From positions 1-64,000 of the forward strand of contig CAWGRQ010000018.1 in NCBI GenBank assembly GCA_963824985.1: a stretch of DNA of 64,000 bases, written 5' to 3'. Shown in pieces: positions 27,317-36,714 of the stretch. The translations under genes were made by a program, and so were the position numbers. This DNA comes from JAFNAG01 sp963824985. Its GTDB lineage: Bacteria; Acidobacteriota; UBA6911. Below the pieces are notes generated by a model. It had not been told where the DNA came from. It did not search any database and worked only from the letters and a program-made list of their open reading frames with translations. Each line of letters starts with the position of its first letter. The stretch's first letter is position 1.

Positions 27317-28671
27317 TGAAAGGGTTCCTGCTCGACCTCAACCGCTGCACTGGCTGTCATGCCTGCAGTCTCGCCTGCAGCATCGAAAACAACCTGGGTG
27401 CGGAGACAAGCTGGAGAGCTGTCTACACATTCAATACGGCCCGGCACCCTCAGGTCCCCAGGTTTCACCTTTCGCTCGGCTGCCAACACTGCGAGGACCC
27501 GGCCTGTCTGGAAGGTTGTCCGGCGCTGGCCTATGCCAGAGACAGAGCGACCGGTGCCGTCATCGTCAATCCCGAACAGTGCATCGGCTGCCGGTACTGC
27601 ACCTGGACGTGCCCGTATGACGCGCCCCGCTTTAATTCCAAAACCGGCACGGTCGCCAAATGTACACTTTGCCGGGACCGGTTGCTGGCCGGGCAGGATC
27701 CGGCGTGCGCATCCCTGTGTCCGACCGGAGCGCTCCAATACTGTGAATTGCCGCCCGAATCTACCGAAGGCATCATTCCCGGATTCCCCCAGACCGGGAT
27801 CCGGCCCTCCATCGGTTTCATTCCGATTGCCTCATCGTACTCGGGGCCGGAACTGAGTGCACAGCCGCCTTCCGGTGGCCATGTTGCCTCCCCGGCGGCG
27901 GCAACCTCGAGCCGCACGTCCGGTATTTCACCGAAAAAGGAATGGTCGCTGGTTTTGTTTACACTGGGTACGGCGCTGCTGGTCGCGATCGTCGGCGCGG
28001 TCGTGGAGGAGACGCTGCGCGTCACTCCCGATTTCTTTTTTCTCGCGGCGCTGTTGCTGGCGGGAATCAGCTCCGCACACCTGGGCCGGTGGTCGCGCGG
28101 CTGGAGGGCGGTTCTGAACCTGCGGCAATCCTGGCTCAGTCGCGAGATTGTCCTGTTTGTTGTTTTTGCCGGCCTGGCGGCCGGAATGTTCTGGTACCCG
28201 CCCTATCGCGACCTGCTCGGCTGGCCGGCGGTCCTGGCCGGCTTTGCCTGCCTCTATGCCATCGATCAGGTGTATGAAAGTATCAGTGAAAGCCTGTGGA
28301 CCCGGTTGCACAGCGCCCGCGTCCTGCTCACCGGCCTCTTTTTCCTCGGTCTCCTGACCCTCAATCCGGTCGTAACCGGCATAGCGGGATTGCTCAAACT
28401 TGCGCTGTACGCGCATCGGCAACCCTGGGCCGGCAACCGCCGGCGGTTGCTGGCCGCCATCCTGCGCTTGGGCTTGGGGTTCGTCCTGCCACTTGCCGTC
28501 TGGCGTGTTTATCCGGAATGGGTGCTCCCCTCGGTTCTGATCGGCGAACTGATCGACCGGTGCGAGTATTACCTCGATATCGAGATCCGGTCTCCCCGGG
28601 CGCAGGCAGCGCTGGACCTTGAGTCATTCGTCTCCGGATTCCGCCCGCAGCCTCCCGACGGAAATTCATAA
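27313..28671 (+). CDS. Fused DmsB-type ferredoxin and DmsC-type membrane anchor
   Basis: Residues 1-165 are a DmsB-like electron-transfer subunit with four cysteine clusters: NRCTGCHACSLAC, LGCQHCEDPACLEGCP, EQCIGCRYCTWTCPYDAP and KCTLCRDRL...CASLCPTGAL. After a Pro/Ser-rich linker (about 170-215), the C-terminal half has eight or so hydrophobic helices ending in YPEWVLPSVLIGELIDRCEY, typical of DMSO reductase anchor subunits. In the classic system these are separate proteins; here they are one chain of 452 residues. It should pass electrons from the quinone pool to the preceding molybdoenzyme or the reverse. The start ATG lies within the end of the upstream gene. Confidence 0.85.
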   Translation: MMKGFLLDLNRCTGCHACSLACSIENNLGAETSWRAVYTFNTARHPQVPRFHLSLGCQHCEDPACLEGCPALAYARDRATGAVIVNPEQCIGCRYCTWTCPYDAPRFNSKTGTVAKCTLCRDRLLAGQDPACASLCPTGALQYCELPPESTEGIIPGFPQTGIRPSIGFIPIASSYSGPELSAQPPSGGHVASPAAATSSRTSGISPKKEWSLVLFTLGTALLVAIVGAVVEETLRVTPDFFFLAALLLAGISSAHLGRWSRGWRAVLNLRQSWLSREIVLFVVFAGLAAGMFWYPPYRDLLGWPAVLAGFACLYAIDQVYESISESLWTRLHSARVLLTGLFFLGLLTLNPVVTGIAGLLKLALYAHRQPWAGNRRRLLAAILRLGLGFVLPLAVWRVYPEWVLPSVLIGELIDRCEYYLDIEIRSPRAQAALDLESFVSGFRPQPPDGNS

Positions 28672-28923
28672 ACGCCGACGATCCCGGGCCGGGCGGATCC
28701 AATCCGCCGAACCCCTGCAATTCGGCGGCCGCGCGGGTATATTGGAGCAGACTTAGGGACCAAACCCATGGTATTCTACATTCAGTGTGAAAAAGCGATT
28801 TCCCCGCGGACCTTGCGCGCGTGCTTTGCTCGGCCACCCGCAAGGACTGGGAGTTGATTCGCTGGATCGAGCCTCCTCCTCCAGATGAGTTTCTCGGCAA
28901 ATTGCTTAAGCTTGGGGAAAGCC

Positions 28924-30345
28924 TCATTCTTTAATTCTTTCTGGCGGGCGATAGCCGAAGACCCGTCGTTCCTTGATGAGCTTGACACCGGCCTCGGGAA
29001 CCATCGTCTCCCAGGCGGGATCGCCGCTTTCGATCATGTGCAGCACCTGCTTCGGCAGCACTTCGAGGCCACTTTCCTCGACAACCTGAATCGAACAGAT
29101 CATCCCGTTTTCCCGGAGGTGGGCATACAGGTGGCGCAGGTGCGGCGCGATTTCGAGGTTCTCGGCCGTGGTCAGCGGAGCTGTCTGCGAATCCCGGCAC
29201 GGGTAGACGCACAACCGGATCCCCCGTTTGAAGAGGCGGCCGACAGCTTCCAGTATGCCACCGTCGAGTTCGGCGTAGTAAGCCTCCTCGAACAGTTTCC
29301 GGAGATTGGGAACCCCGAGGGCGAAAACAATCGGTTGTTTCGTGTACAGGCGCAGGTACTCTGCCAGTCCATAGTAATAGGCGTAATTGGAAATCACAAC
29401 CATCTTGCCCAGAGCCCCCAGGATGTCCACCCGCGCCAGAAAATCGGCATGATCGATGCGATCACCCGAAAGCAGATTGCGCAGCGACATCTCCATGAGG
29501 ACGACCGGTTCCTCCCGGCCATCGGACATTTGCTCCGAAAACTGGGTCGCGGCCCGGTCCAGGAGATCCAGGGCGGGCCGGGTAATGGGACGAAAACTCC
29601 CACGTTCGACAATTACTGGCTTCTGGAACAATACCTCCGAGGGCTGGAGCACTTCGCCATTGGCGCTGAACATGGCGGCATCCGTAAAGCCCTGCTCAAC
29701 CAGCTGCAGGCTCATGAGCCGGTTGTCGACGCCGGCAAAAGCCGTGCCGGAGAACCGGATCATGTCCACCTCAAATCGTTCTCTGGTCAAATCATCGCGC
29801 AGCGACTGGATCAGCGCGGTGGGCGACTCGTGATGTTTGAAAGCGCCGTAAATAAGGTTGACACCCAGGATGCCAAGCGCTTCCTGCTTCTGAACGTTGT
29901 CCGGCTCAGGCATGCGCACATGCAGGATGATGTCCGAAGGTTGTGCTTGCGGCTGGTGCTGGAAGCGGATTCCAATCCAGGCATGGCCTGGCTCATTGCG
30001 GCTGAAACTGCCCATGGCGGCGGTGTCGGCAAAAACAAAGAAGGTGGTATCGGCTCCGCGCTTGCCCTGCAATCGTTCCAGGAGCAGTTCATATTCATAG
30101 GCCAGCATCGATTGCAGCCGGCTGCGGCTGACATAACGCTCACAGGGGCCGTAGACGGCGTCACTCACAGTCATGTCATAGGCCGAGATGGTTTTCGCCA
30201 CCGTGGCCGCCGCGCCGCCCACACGGAAAAACCAACGCGCCACTTCCTGTCCGGCGCCGATCTCGGCAAAAGTCCCGTGCGGAGCAGCATCCATGTTGAT
30301 GCTGCGCGCCTTCTGGTAGGCGCTGATCTTTTCTTCGGCCGTCAT
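28924..30345 (-). CDS. Conserved protein of unknown function (often annotated nicotinate-nucleotide adenylyltransferase)
   Basis: A 473-residue cytoplasmic protein with no signal and no membrane helix. Highly conserved blocks are GTFAEIGAGQEVARWFFRVG, TVAKTISAYDMTVSDAVYG, RYVSRSRLQSMLAYEYELLL, EALGILGVNLIYGAFKHHES and ALGVPNLRKLFEEAYYAELD. I have seen this family, in cyanobacteria and acidobacteria, labelled adenylyltransferase or TonB-dependent receptor; neither label is supported by motifs I can find (no HxGH). The ATG follows GAGGGGAAGGTACG. It is convergent with the molybdoenzyme operon. Confidence 0.75.
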   Translation of the reverse strand: MTAEEKISAYQKARSINMDAAPHGTFAEIGAGQEVARWFFRVGGAAATVAKTISAYDMTVSDAVYGPCERYVSRSRLQSMLAYEYELLLERLQGKRGADTTFFVFADTAAMGSFSRNEPGHAWIGIRFQHQPQAQPSDIILHVRMPEPDNVQKQEALGILGVNLIYGAFKHHESPTALIQSLRDDLTRERFEVDMIRFSGTAFAGVDNRLMSLQLVEQGFTDAAMFSANGEVLQPSEVLFQKPVIVERGSFRPITRPALDLLDRAATQFSEQMSDGREEPVVLMEMSLRNLLSGDRIDHADFLARVDILGALGKMVVISNYAYYYGLAEYLRLYTKQPIVFALGVPNLRKLFEEAYYAELDGGILEAVGRLFKRGIRLCVYPCRDSQTAPLTTAENLEIAPHLRHLYAHLRENGMICSIQVVEESGLEVLPKQVLHMIESGDPAWETMVPEAGVKLIKERRVFGYRPPERIKE

Positions 30346-30396
30346 CGTACCTTCCCCTCGTTCGCTAGTCCCGACCAGCAGTATACGGCCTGATCC

Positions 30397-32142
30397 TCAC
30401 AGAGACACATCGAATCTGTCGTAGACCCGCCCCAGCCAGAAAACGGCGATCCCGCCTTCGGCAAGCATGACGAGCGCCGCCAGCAGAGAGGCGGCCGGCA
30501 GCACCAGCATTCCCAGGCCGGCCAGATAGCCCGGGATGAACATCAGGGAAAAAAGCAGCCCGGCGGGAACAACGGTCACGACCAGCACGATAACCGTAGC
30601 CAACATGGTGATGAGATTCTGGCCCATGGCCTCGATGCCGCGCTGACGCTCCTTGCCGAGCGGCACCCAACCGGGCAGGATCAAAACGGCCGCATTTTGA
30701 ATCAGGACTCCCATCAAGGTGAAGCAAGGCAGCAGGAGGGCGACGCTGATGCCGATCAGGAAGCGTTGGGATACGGACGGGTGAATGGGCCCGATGCTCG
30801 GTATCACTCCGGCTGCGATCAGGACCAGGATCCACTCGGCAACTGCCAGGAATACCGCGGGCACCAGCACTTCGCCAAGAACCACGCCCCATCCCGGGAG
30901 GGGATAGGTCTTCAGCACGTCGATCTGGAGCAGGTCCGTTCGCAAATCATCCCGGATCAGGGTGGGCCCAAATAACGTCAGGAATCCCGCCATCACTCCC
31001 GCCAGGGAGCCGATGATCATGGGCGCGACATCTCCCCTGGCGCTGCGCCCGAAAACCACCGCCATGCCGATGCCGACCACCGCAATGGTCGGCAGCACCG
31101 CGAGCGTGCCCAGCCGCCGGATAGCGGTCATGTTCTTCCAGAAAATGGCCGTGGGCGGGAAACCGACCGGCGCCAGGGCAAACCAAGGTTTGGCTGCGCT
31201 GGGCGTCGAGCGGCGCGCAGATCGCAACCCGCCGCTCCGGGCCGCCTCCAGCATGCGTGCCGTCTTTCCGGCTTTCTCCAGCGACGCCTCCTCAAAACTG
31301 ACATCGGTACGCATCACCCAGAGATATGCGGCACCGAGAATCGCGAGGGCGGGCATGAGCCGCAGCGCGAAGGAGGCATCTCCCGGCGCGAAAGCGGGGC
31401 GGACGAGAGCCTTAAATGGAAACAAAAAGTAGAAGGCGGGACCGGCCTCCGTAAACCTGATGAGCCATGCCGAATAACCGGCCAGGTTCCCGGCTCCGGC
31501 CTCGGGAAGAACAGGAATAAACCACTCGAGCCAGACCACCATCGAGCAGACGATACCCGCCAGCACCGCCAGAGCCCACCCCTGTCTCTTGATGCCTGAC
31601 ACCCCGTGCTGGGCAAGGCTCAGCTGCACCAGGGAAGTCGCCAGGTAATAGAGCGCCAGGAAAGAGTAGACCATCCATATCGTCACCAGGGCATATGCCG
31701 GATGAGGGACAATCCTCCCGCGCCCCAGAAAGACGAAAGATATGAGCACGCCGAAAAGAATGCCGAGCTGCATTTTCGCCAGACGGAAATGGAGCAGCGC
31801 GCGGCGCGAAACCGGCGCCGGAAACAGAAACTGAATCTCCGCCTCCGTGAACCGGAGTCCATCGCTCCCCCGACCGGGCCAGATCCAGGGAAGCAGTACG
31901 AACCCGAACAGTAACAGGGCCAGCCCCGTCTCGACGATGGGCATCGCTTGCAGGTCCAGCGCGACCGGCAACCCGCGACCCGATCTGGGCCGGGACAGGA
32001 ACTGCCGGAAAAAAACCAGATACAGATAACCTAATCCTGCAACGGCAAACGCCAGATACTTCGGCTGACGCAGGCGCCGGATCATGGCCAGGACGCGGTT
32101 CCTGGTGCTGCATGCCAGAAAGAAGAGAAATGTTTGGGTCAT
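30397..32142 (-). CDS. ABC exporter membrane subunit
   Basis: A 581-residue integral membrane protein with about twelve hydrophobic helices, for example MPIVETGLALLLFGFVLLPW, IVCSMVVWLEWFIPVLPEAG and VIVLVVTVVPAGLLFSLMFI. The layout resembles the putative ABC exporter family (DUF/PF16949 type). Its start overlaps the end of the ATP-binding gene by four bases (ATGA), so the two subunits are co-translated. The transported substrate cannot be told from sequence. The small gap (51 bases) to the downstream gene suggests no further partner. Confidence 0.8.
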   Translation of the reverse strand: MTQTFLFFLACSTRNRVLAMIRRLRQPKYLAFAVAGLGYLYLVFFRQFLSRPRSGRGLPVALDLQAMPIVETGLALLLFGFVLLPWIWPGRGSDGLRFTEAEIQFLFPAPVSRRALLHFRLAKMQLGILFGVLISFVFLGRGRIVPHPAYALVTIWMVYSFLALYYLATSLVQLSLAQHGVSGIKRQGWALAVLAGIVCSMVVWLEWFIPVLPEAGAGNLAGYSAWLIRFTEAGPAFYFLFPFKALVRPAFAPGDASFALRLMPALAILGAAYLWVMRTDVSFEEASLEKAGKTARMLEAARSGGLRSARRSTPSAAKPWFALAPVGFPPTAIFWKNMTAIRRLGTLAVLPTIAVVGIGMAVVFGRSARGDVAPMIIGSLAGVMAGFLTLFGPTLIRDDLRTDLLQIDVLKTYPLPGWGVVLGEVLVPAVFLAVAEWILVLIAAGVIPSIGPIHPSVSQRFLIGISVALLLPCFTLMGVLIQNAAVLILPGWVPLGKERQRGIEAMGQNLITMLATVIVLVVTVVPAGLLFSLMFIPGYLAGLGMLVLPAASLLAALVMLAEGGIAVFWLGRVYDRFDVSL

Positions 32143-32885
32143 TTCAGCGACGTCCCGTCCTCGGCGTGGCCGGTAATGCGCAGGAACATCTCCTCCAGAC
32201 TCGTATCCTCCCGAAGCTCAGGCAGGCCTTTCTGAATCTCCGCGAGGGAACCGTCGACGATCTTTCGCCCCTGATTCAGGATCAGGACGCGGTCGCACAA
32301 CTCTTCCACCAGATGCAACAGATGCGAGCTTATGATGATGGCAGCCCCCTCACGCCCGCGCTTCAGGATCGTGGACTTCATGCGCCGGATACCCAGCGGA
32401 TCCAGGCCGGTTAACGGCTCATCAAAAAGCAGGACCTTGGGGGAATGCAGGAGACCGCAGGCAATGACCAGTTTCTGTTTCATGCCGCGGCTGAGCTCGG
32501 CCGGCAGAGCATCGGCCTTCTCGGCCAGTTCAAGCTCTTCGAGCAGAATCCGGGCATAGGCCTGCGCGTCAGGCACCCCGAAGATCCTCGCCGTAAACTG
32601 GAGATGCTCGCGGACGGTCAGGTAGTCGAACAGCCGCGGTTCATCCGGCATGAAGGCGATGTTGCGCTTGGCCGCCAGAGGATCCGCACTGAGCGAATGG
32701 CCGCAGATGCGGATCTCACCCCGGGACGCGGGAATGATACCGACCATGCATCGCAGAGTTGTCGTTTTGCCGGCTCCATTTGGCCCGACGAGCCCCAATA
32801 CCTCTCCGGCATCGACCCGGAAAGAGAGGTCGGTTACGGCCGCAAACTTGCCGTAGTTCTTTGTCAGCCCTTCAACTTCGATCAT
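32139..32885 (-). CDS. ABC transporter ATP-binding protein
   Basis: The ATG at 32885 begins MIEVEGLTKNYGKFAAVTDL, matching the conserved N-terminus; the longer open frame from 33203 is not supported. Walker A is VGPNGAGKTTT, the signature LSRGMKQKLVIACGLL, Walker B VLLFDEPLTGLDP, and the switch His is in IISSHLLHLVEEL. Length is 248 residues. It powers the membrane subunit encoded just downstream, probably exporting a lipid, peptide or antibiotic. No substrate clue is present. Confidence 0.9.
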   Translation of the reverse strand: MIEVEGLTKNYGKFAAVTDLSFRVDAGEVLGLVGPNGAGKTTTLRCMVGIIPASRGEIRICGHSLSADPLAAKRNIAFMPDEPRLFDYLTVREHLQFTARIFGVPDAQAYARILLEELELAEKADALPAELSRGMKQKLVIACGLLHSPKVLLFDEPLTGLDPLGIRRMKSTILKRGREGAAIIISSHLLHLVEELCDRVLILNQGRKIVDGSLAEIQKGLPELREDTSLEEMFLRITGHAEDGTSLK

Positions 32886-33108
32886 GGATGGCTCCCCAGA
32901 TGGGTGCTGGTATTGTATCACAGCCGAGCCTGTCGATATCCCGGGACCGAAATGTGCCGGTTCCTGGCAAAATATCTGGTAGAATTTTCTTTTATGATGC
33001 GAATAAAATCGTGCTCCTGCTGCCTGGCCCTGCGGGCCCGGCCACGGCAGAGCCCATGCGGCAAATCCGTTATTCTTATTGATTGATAATCGGCCAAAAG
33101 AGGTGACC

Positions 33109-34962
33109 TTGGACAATTCACACCCATCCATCGCAGCCGGCCATGAGTCTTCTGACCCTTCACCCGATTCTGTCATCAACGATTTCAGCATCCAGGTAGC
33201 CACGGTAAACGGTTCCGGCAGTCAATCGGCCAACAGTGTCCTGATGCGCTCCATCTTTCAGATGGGAGTGCCCGTGAGCGGGAAGAATCTCTTCCCTTCC
33301 AATATAGCCGGGCTTCCCACCTGGTTTACGATTCGGGCCAACAGGCATGGCTATACTGCCCGCAAGGAAGAAATTGATTTTGCCGTAGCCATGAACCCTC
33401 ACACCGCGCGGGCCGATGCGCTCGCGGTCCGGAAGGGGGGGGCCCTGCTGGCGGATGCTGCGCTCAAGCTCAAGGGAGTGCGCGACGACATCAGCTATTA
33501 TGAGGTGCCATTCCTCAACCTGGCGAGTGAAGTCAGCCCCGAGGCCCGGCTCCGCAAGCTGCTTTCCAACATGATCTATGTCGGCGTGATGGCGGAGATT
33601 ATCGGGATCGATCCGGCCGAGGTCGATAGCGCCATACGGAAGCAGTTTGCCGCCAAGGCGAAGGCGGCCGAAATCAACATCCGTGCCGCGCGGGCCGGCA
33701 TGGAATATGCCCGCGCCAATCTCCCGAAGAGCGATCCCTTCCGGATCGAACGGATGAACAAGACCGAGGGCATGATCATGGTGGACGGCAACACTGCGGC
33801 CGCTCTGGGTGCGGTCTTCGGGGGGTGCACGGTAGTCACCTGGTATCCGATCACCCCATCGACCTCGATCGTCGAGCAGATGATGGGCTACATGAAAAGA
33901 TACCGCATGGATCCTGAAACCGGCAAGCCGACTTTTGCCATCGTGCAGGCAGAGGATGAACTTGCGGCGGTCGGCATGGTGATCGGGGCCGGTTGGGCGG
34001 GAGCCCGCGCCATGACGGCGACCTCCGGTCCGGGGATCTCCCTGATGTCCGAGTTTGTCGGCCTTTCCTATTACGCCGAAGTGCCGGCGGTCATCTGGGA
34101 TGTGCAGCGTGTGGGGCCATCCACGGGATTGCCTACGCGCACGAGCCAGGGGGACATTCTCTCGACCTATGTGCTGAGCCACGGAGACACAAAACACATC
34201 CTGCTTTTGCCGGCCTCCGTTGAAGAATGCTTTCGATTTGCACAGGAAGCCTTCAACCTGGCCGAACGGTTCCAGACGGCAGTATTCTGCATGAGCGATC
34301 TCGACCTGGGGATGAACAACTGGATGTCGCCGGCCTTCACCTACCCTGACGACATCCCGATCGACCGGGGCAAGATCTTGTCGGCGGAACAGCTTGAACG
34401 GGCGGGCACGTTTGCCCGCTACCTGGACGTCGACGGTGACGGCATTCCATATCGCACCCTGCCGGGCACACACCATCGGCAGGCCGGATATTTTACCCGC
34501 GGCAGCGGACACAATGACCGCGCTGAATACAGCGAACTTCCGGAGGATTATGTGGAACTGATGGATCGACTCGCGCGCAAGGTGGACCGCGCCCGCCACT
34601 TTGTCCCCTCACCCTTCGTGGAGAGCGGCACCGGATCCCCGATCGGCATCATTGCTTACGGCACCACGGATCAGGCGATGCGCGAGTGCCGCGATCAGCT
34701 CGCCGCCGACCATGGCATCCGCACCGATTACATGCGCCTGCGTGCTCTCCCATTCAGCCCGGAAGTGGCGCCATTCCTGGAGCAACATGATCGAATCTAC
34801 GTGGTCGAACAGAACCGCGATGGCCAGATGCGCAGCCTGCTGAGACTCGATTTCCCGGAACTGTCGGCCAGGATGCGCTCCGTGCTCCATTATAACGGCA
34901 TCCCGATTGATGCCCTCACCATAACCCGCGCGATCGCGGCCCAGGAAAAGGAGGCGCGCTGA
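33109..34962 (+). CDS. korA: 2-oxoglutarate/2-oxoacid ferredoxin oxidoreductase, fused gamma-alpha subunit
   Basis: With KorB it converts a 2-oxoacid and CoA to acyl-CoA, CO2 and reduced ferredoxin. Residues about 20-190 are the gamma domain (VNGSGSQSANSVLMRSIFQM and GVPVSGKNLFPSNIAGLPTW). The alpha domain has GNTAAALGAVFGGCTVVTWY-PITPSTSIVEQ, EDELAAVGMVIGAGWAGARA-TATSGPG and MSEFVGLSYYAEVPAVIWDV. The C-terminal domain ends VEQNRDGQMRSLL. I favour TTG 33109, which follows AGAGGTGACC; GTG 33103 and TTG 33079 are also open in frame. The 2-oxoglutarate substrate is the usual one for this layout but is inferred. Confidence 0.88.
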   Translation: MDNSHPSIAAGHESSDPSPDSVINDFSIQVATVNGSGSQSANSVLMRSIFQMGVPVSGKNLFPSNIAGLPTWFTIRANRHGYTARKEEIDFAVAMNPHTARADALAVRKGGALLADAALKLKGVRDDISYYEVPFLNLASEVSPEARLRKLLSNMIYVGVMAEIIGIDPAEVDSAIRKQFAAKAKAAEINIRAARAGMEYARANLPKSDPFRIERMNKTEGMIMVDGNTAAALGAVFGGCTVVTWYPITPSTSIVEQMMGYMKRYRMDPETGKPTFAIVQAEDELAAVGMVIGAGWAGARAMTATSGPGISLMSEFVGLSYYAEVPAVIWDVQRVGPSTGLPTRTSQGDILSTYVLSHGDTKHILLLPASVEECFRFAQEAFNLAERFQTAVFCMSDLDLGMNNWMSPAFTYPDDIPIDRGKILSAEQLERAGTFARYLDVDGDGIPYRTLPGTHHRQAGYFTRGSGHNDRAEYSELPEDYVELMDRLARKVDRARHFVPSPFVESGTGSPIGIIAYGTTDQAMRECRDQLAADHGIRTDYMRLRALPFSPEVAPFLEQHDRIYVVEQNRDGQMRSLLRLDFPELSARMRSVLHYNGIPIDALTITRAIAAQEKEAR

Positions 34963-34964
34963 TC

Positions 34965-36014
34965 ATGGCAACGCCGATTGAACCTCAGAATCCAAAAGCC
35001 AATACCAATCGCATCGGGTTGGGACTGCATGATTACAAGGGGAAAGAGTCCACCCTCTGCGCGGGATGCGGACACGACGCCATCACCAGCCAGATCATCC
35101 GGGCGTTCTTCCAATACGGTGTCGAACCGCATCGCGTGATCAAGCTTTCGGGCATCGGCTGTTCATCGAAAACCCCTGCTTACTTCCTGGACCGCGCCTT
35201 TGGATTCAATGCCGTTCACGGGCGCATGCCCGCCATTGCCACCGGCGCCCTGCTGGCCAACCGCACCCTGATCGCGATCGGAGTCAGCGGCGATGGCGAC
35301 ACCGCGTCCATCGGAACCGGCCAGTTCGTGCATCTGCTGCGCCGCAACATCCCCATGATCTACATCATGGAGAACAATGGAGTCTACGGGCTGACCAAGG
35401 GGCAGTTCTCCGCGACTGCGGATCCCGGATCGAAACTGAAAACCGGGGTGGTCAACGATCTCCCGGCCATCGACTGCTGCGCCCTGGCGATCGAGCTCGG
35501 CTGCGGTTATGTTGCCCGGTCGTTCGCCGGTGATCCGAAACAGCTCGTGGCCCTGCTGCAGGGGGCGCTGGGGCACAAAGGCACGGCCTTTCTGGATGTC
35601 ATTTCGCCGTGCGTCACATTCAACAATCACGAAGGCTCCACCAAGAGTTACAAGCATGCCAAGGAGACGGAAGAGTTGCTGCACGAGATCGGTTTCGTCC
35701 CCTTTTACGAACAGATCACCGTCGAATACGGCGAAGGGACTTCCACCGTCGTCGAGCTCCATGACGGTTCGCATATCACCTTGAGGAAGCTCACGCGTGA
35801 TTTCGACCCGCAGAACAGCATCGAATCGTTGCGCATTCTGCGGGAGTCCCACCGCAAGGGGGAGTTTCTCACGGGCTTGCTGTATATCGACCCGACCAAG
35901 CCGGATTTCACCGCCCTTCTGGACATGCACGAACAGCCTTTGGCTCACCTGCAGGCTGATCTCGTGCGCCCCGGGCCGGCCGCGCTCCGGGAAATCATGG
36001 AGTCGTTGCGATAG
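34965..36014 (+). CDS. korB: 2-oxoglutarate/2-oxoacid ferredoxin oxidoreductase, beta subunit
   Basis: This is the thiamine-diphosphate-binding partner of the preceding subunit. STLCAGCGHDAITSQIIRAF carries the conserved CxGCGH cysteines. IKLSGIGCSSKTPAYFLDRA and the TPP motif GVSGDGDTASIGTGQFVHLL..NIPMIYIMENNGVYGLTKGQ are intact. It begins three bases after the alpha stop, so the two are one operon. Length 349 residues is usual. There is no separate delta (ferredoxin) gene next to it. Confidence 0.9.
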   Translation: MATPIEPQNPKANTNRIGLGLHDYKGKESTLCAGCGHDAITSQIIRAFFQYGVEPHRVIKLSGIGCSSKTPAYFLDRAFGFNAVHGRMPAIATGALLANRTLIAIGVSGDGDTASIGTGQFVHLLRRNIPMIYIMENNGVYGLTKGQFSATADPGSKLKTGVVNDLPAIDCCALAIELGCGYVARSFAGDPKQLVALLQGALGHKGTAFLDVISPCVTFNNHEGSTKSYKHAKETEELLHEIGFVPFYEQITVEYGEGTSTVVELHDGSHITLRKLTRDFDPQNSIESLRILRESHRKGEFLTGLLYIDPTKPDFTALLDMHEQPLAHLQADLVRPGPAALREIMESLR

Positions 36015-36049
36015 ACGCTCCGGGTCCTTAGACCGGGCAGGATAGGCAC

Positions 36050-36649
36050 ATGTCACTCAATGATCAATTCCGAACCGCCATGCCCCGCAGGCGCTTTCTG
36101 GCGGCCTTCACCGCCACTGTCGCCTTCCCGGAGACTCTGGTGCCCGCCCTGGCCCAGGACAATCTTCTGTTGCTCAAGAAAGGCAACGTCGAACGGCTGC
36201 GCCTCGATTTTAACGCACACCGGGACATGGTGCGCATCGTCGCGATTTTGTCGCCTACCTGACCCCGATGTCTTCGAGGGGCCCTCGAAGTCCAGACCAT
36301 GCTGGTGCAGAGACGCAATCCCGCGCTGCGGGCTTACTTTTTCTGGGGATATTACCTCGGTACGGACAGCGAGGAGCGGGCGCGAGAGGCCACGCAAAAA
36401 CTTCAGGCGCCGAATGCGGCCCATTTCTGGATGCCGGGTCCAGAACTATCCACGGCCCTCGCCTCAAGCCTCAAACTTGGCGCCGGACGAACTCCATTCG
36501 ATGTTTATCTTCTTTACCGCAGGGGGGTGTTGTGGGAATCCGCGATCCCGACACCCACTTACTGGCAGCAGCAGAACGGCCTGGTGCAGGCGGATGTATT
36601 CGACATCGCCCGGCTGGAATCCCGCATTCAGCAATTGCTGGGCAAATAG
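36050..36649 (+). CDS. Probable exported thioredoxin-like selenoprotein (in-frame UGA as selenocysteine)
   Basis: One reading frame from ATG 36050 to TAG 36647-36649 is interrupted only by TGA at 36260-36262. The N-terminus MPRRRFLAAFTATVAFPETL looks like a Tat signal. The sequence around the TGA is RDMVRIVAILSPT-UGA-PRC-LRGALEVQTMLVQ, so the TGA falls on residue 71 as the first position of a UxxC redox motif (Sec71, Cys74). Downstream the frame stays protein-like (ALRAYFFWGYYLGTDSEERA, HFWMPGPELS, VDVYLL-like strand FDVYLLYRRGVLWE). A perfect hairpin follows the TGA at 36272-36290. With readthrough the protein is 199 residues. Its role would be thiol-disulfide exchange in the envelope. A decayed gene or sequencing error is the alternative. 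It starts 35 bases after korB. Confidence 0.75.
36272..36290 (+). promoter_or_regulatory. Candidate bacterial SECIS stem-loop
   Basis: CTTCGAGG and CCTCGAAG pair perfectly over 8 bp around the loop GGC. The loop lies 18 bases after the TGA. A short stem with G residues in a small apical loop about 16-37 bases downstream of UGA is the known bacterial SECIS form bound by SelB. It sits inside the coding frame, as bacterial SECIS elements do. Confidence 0.65.
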
Positions 36650-36714
36650 CCGACCTGCGATGCGTCACCGCCATCTGAACCTTGTACGCATTTCCCTCGG
36701 TGTAGACGAATCAG

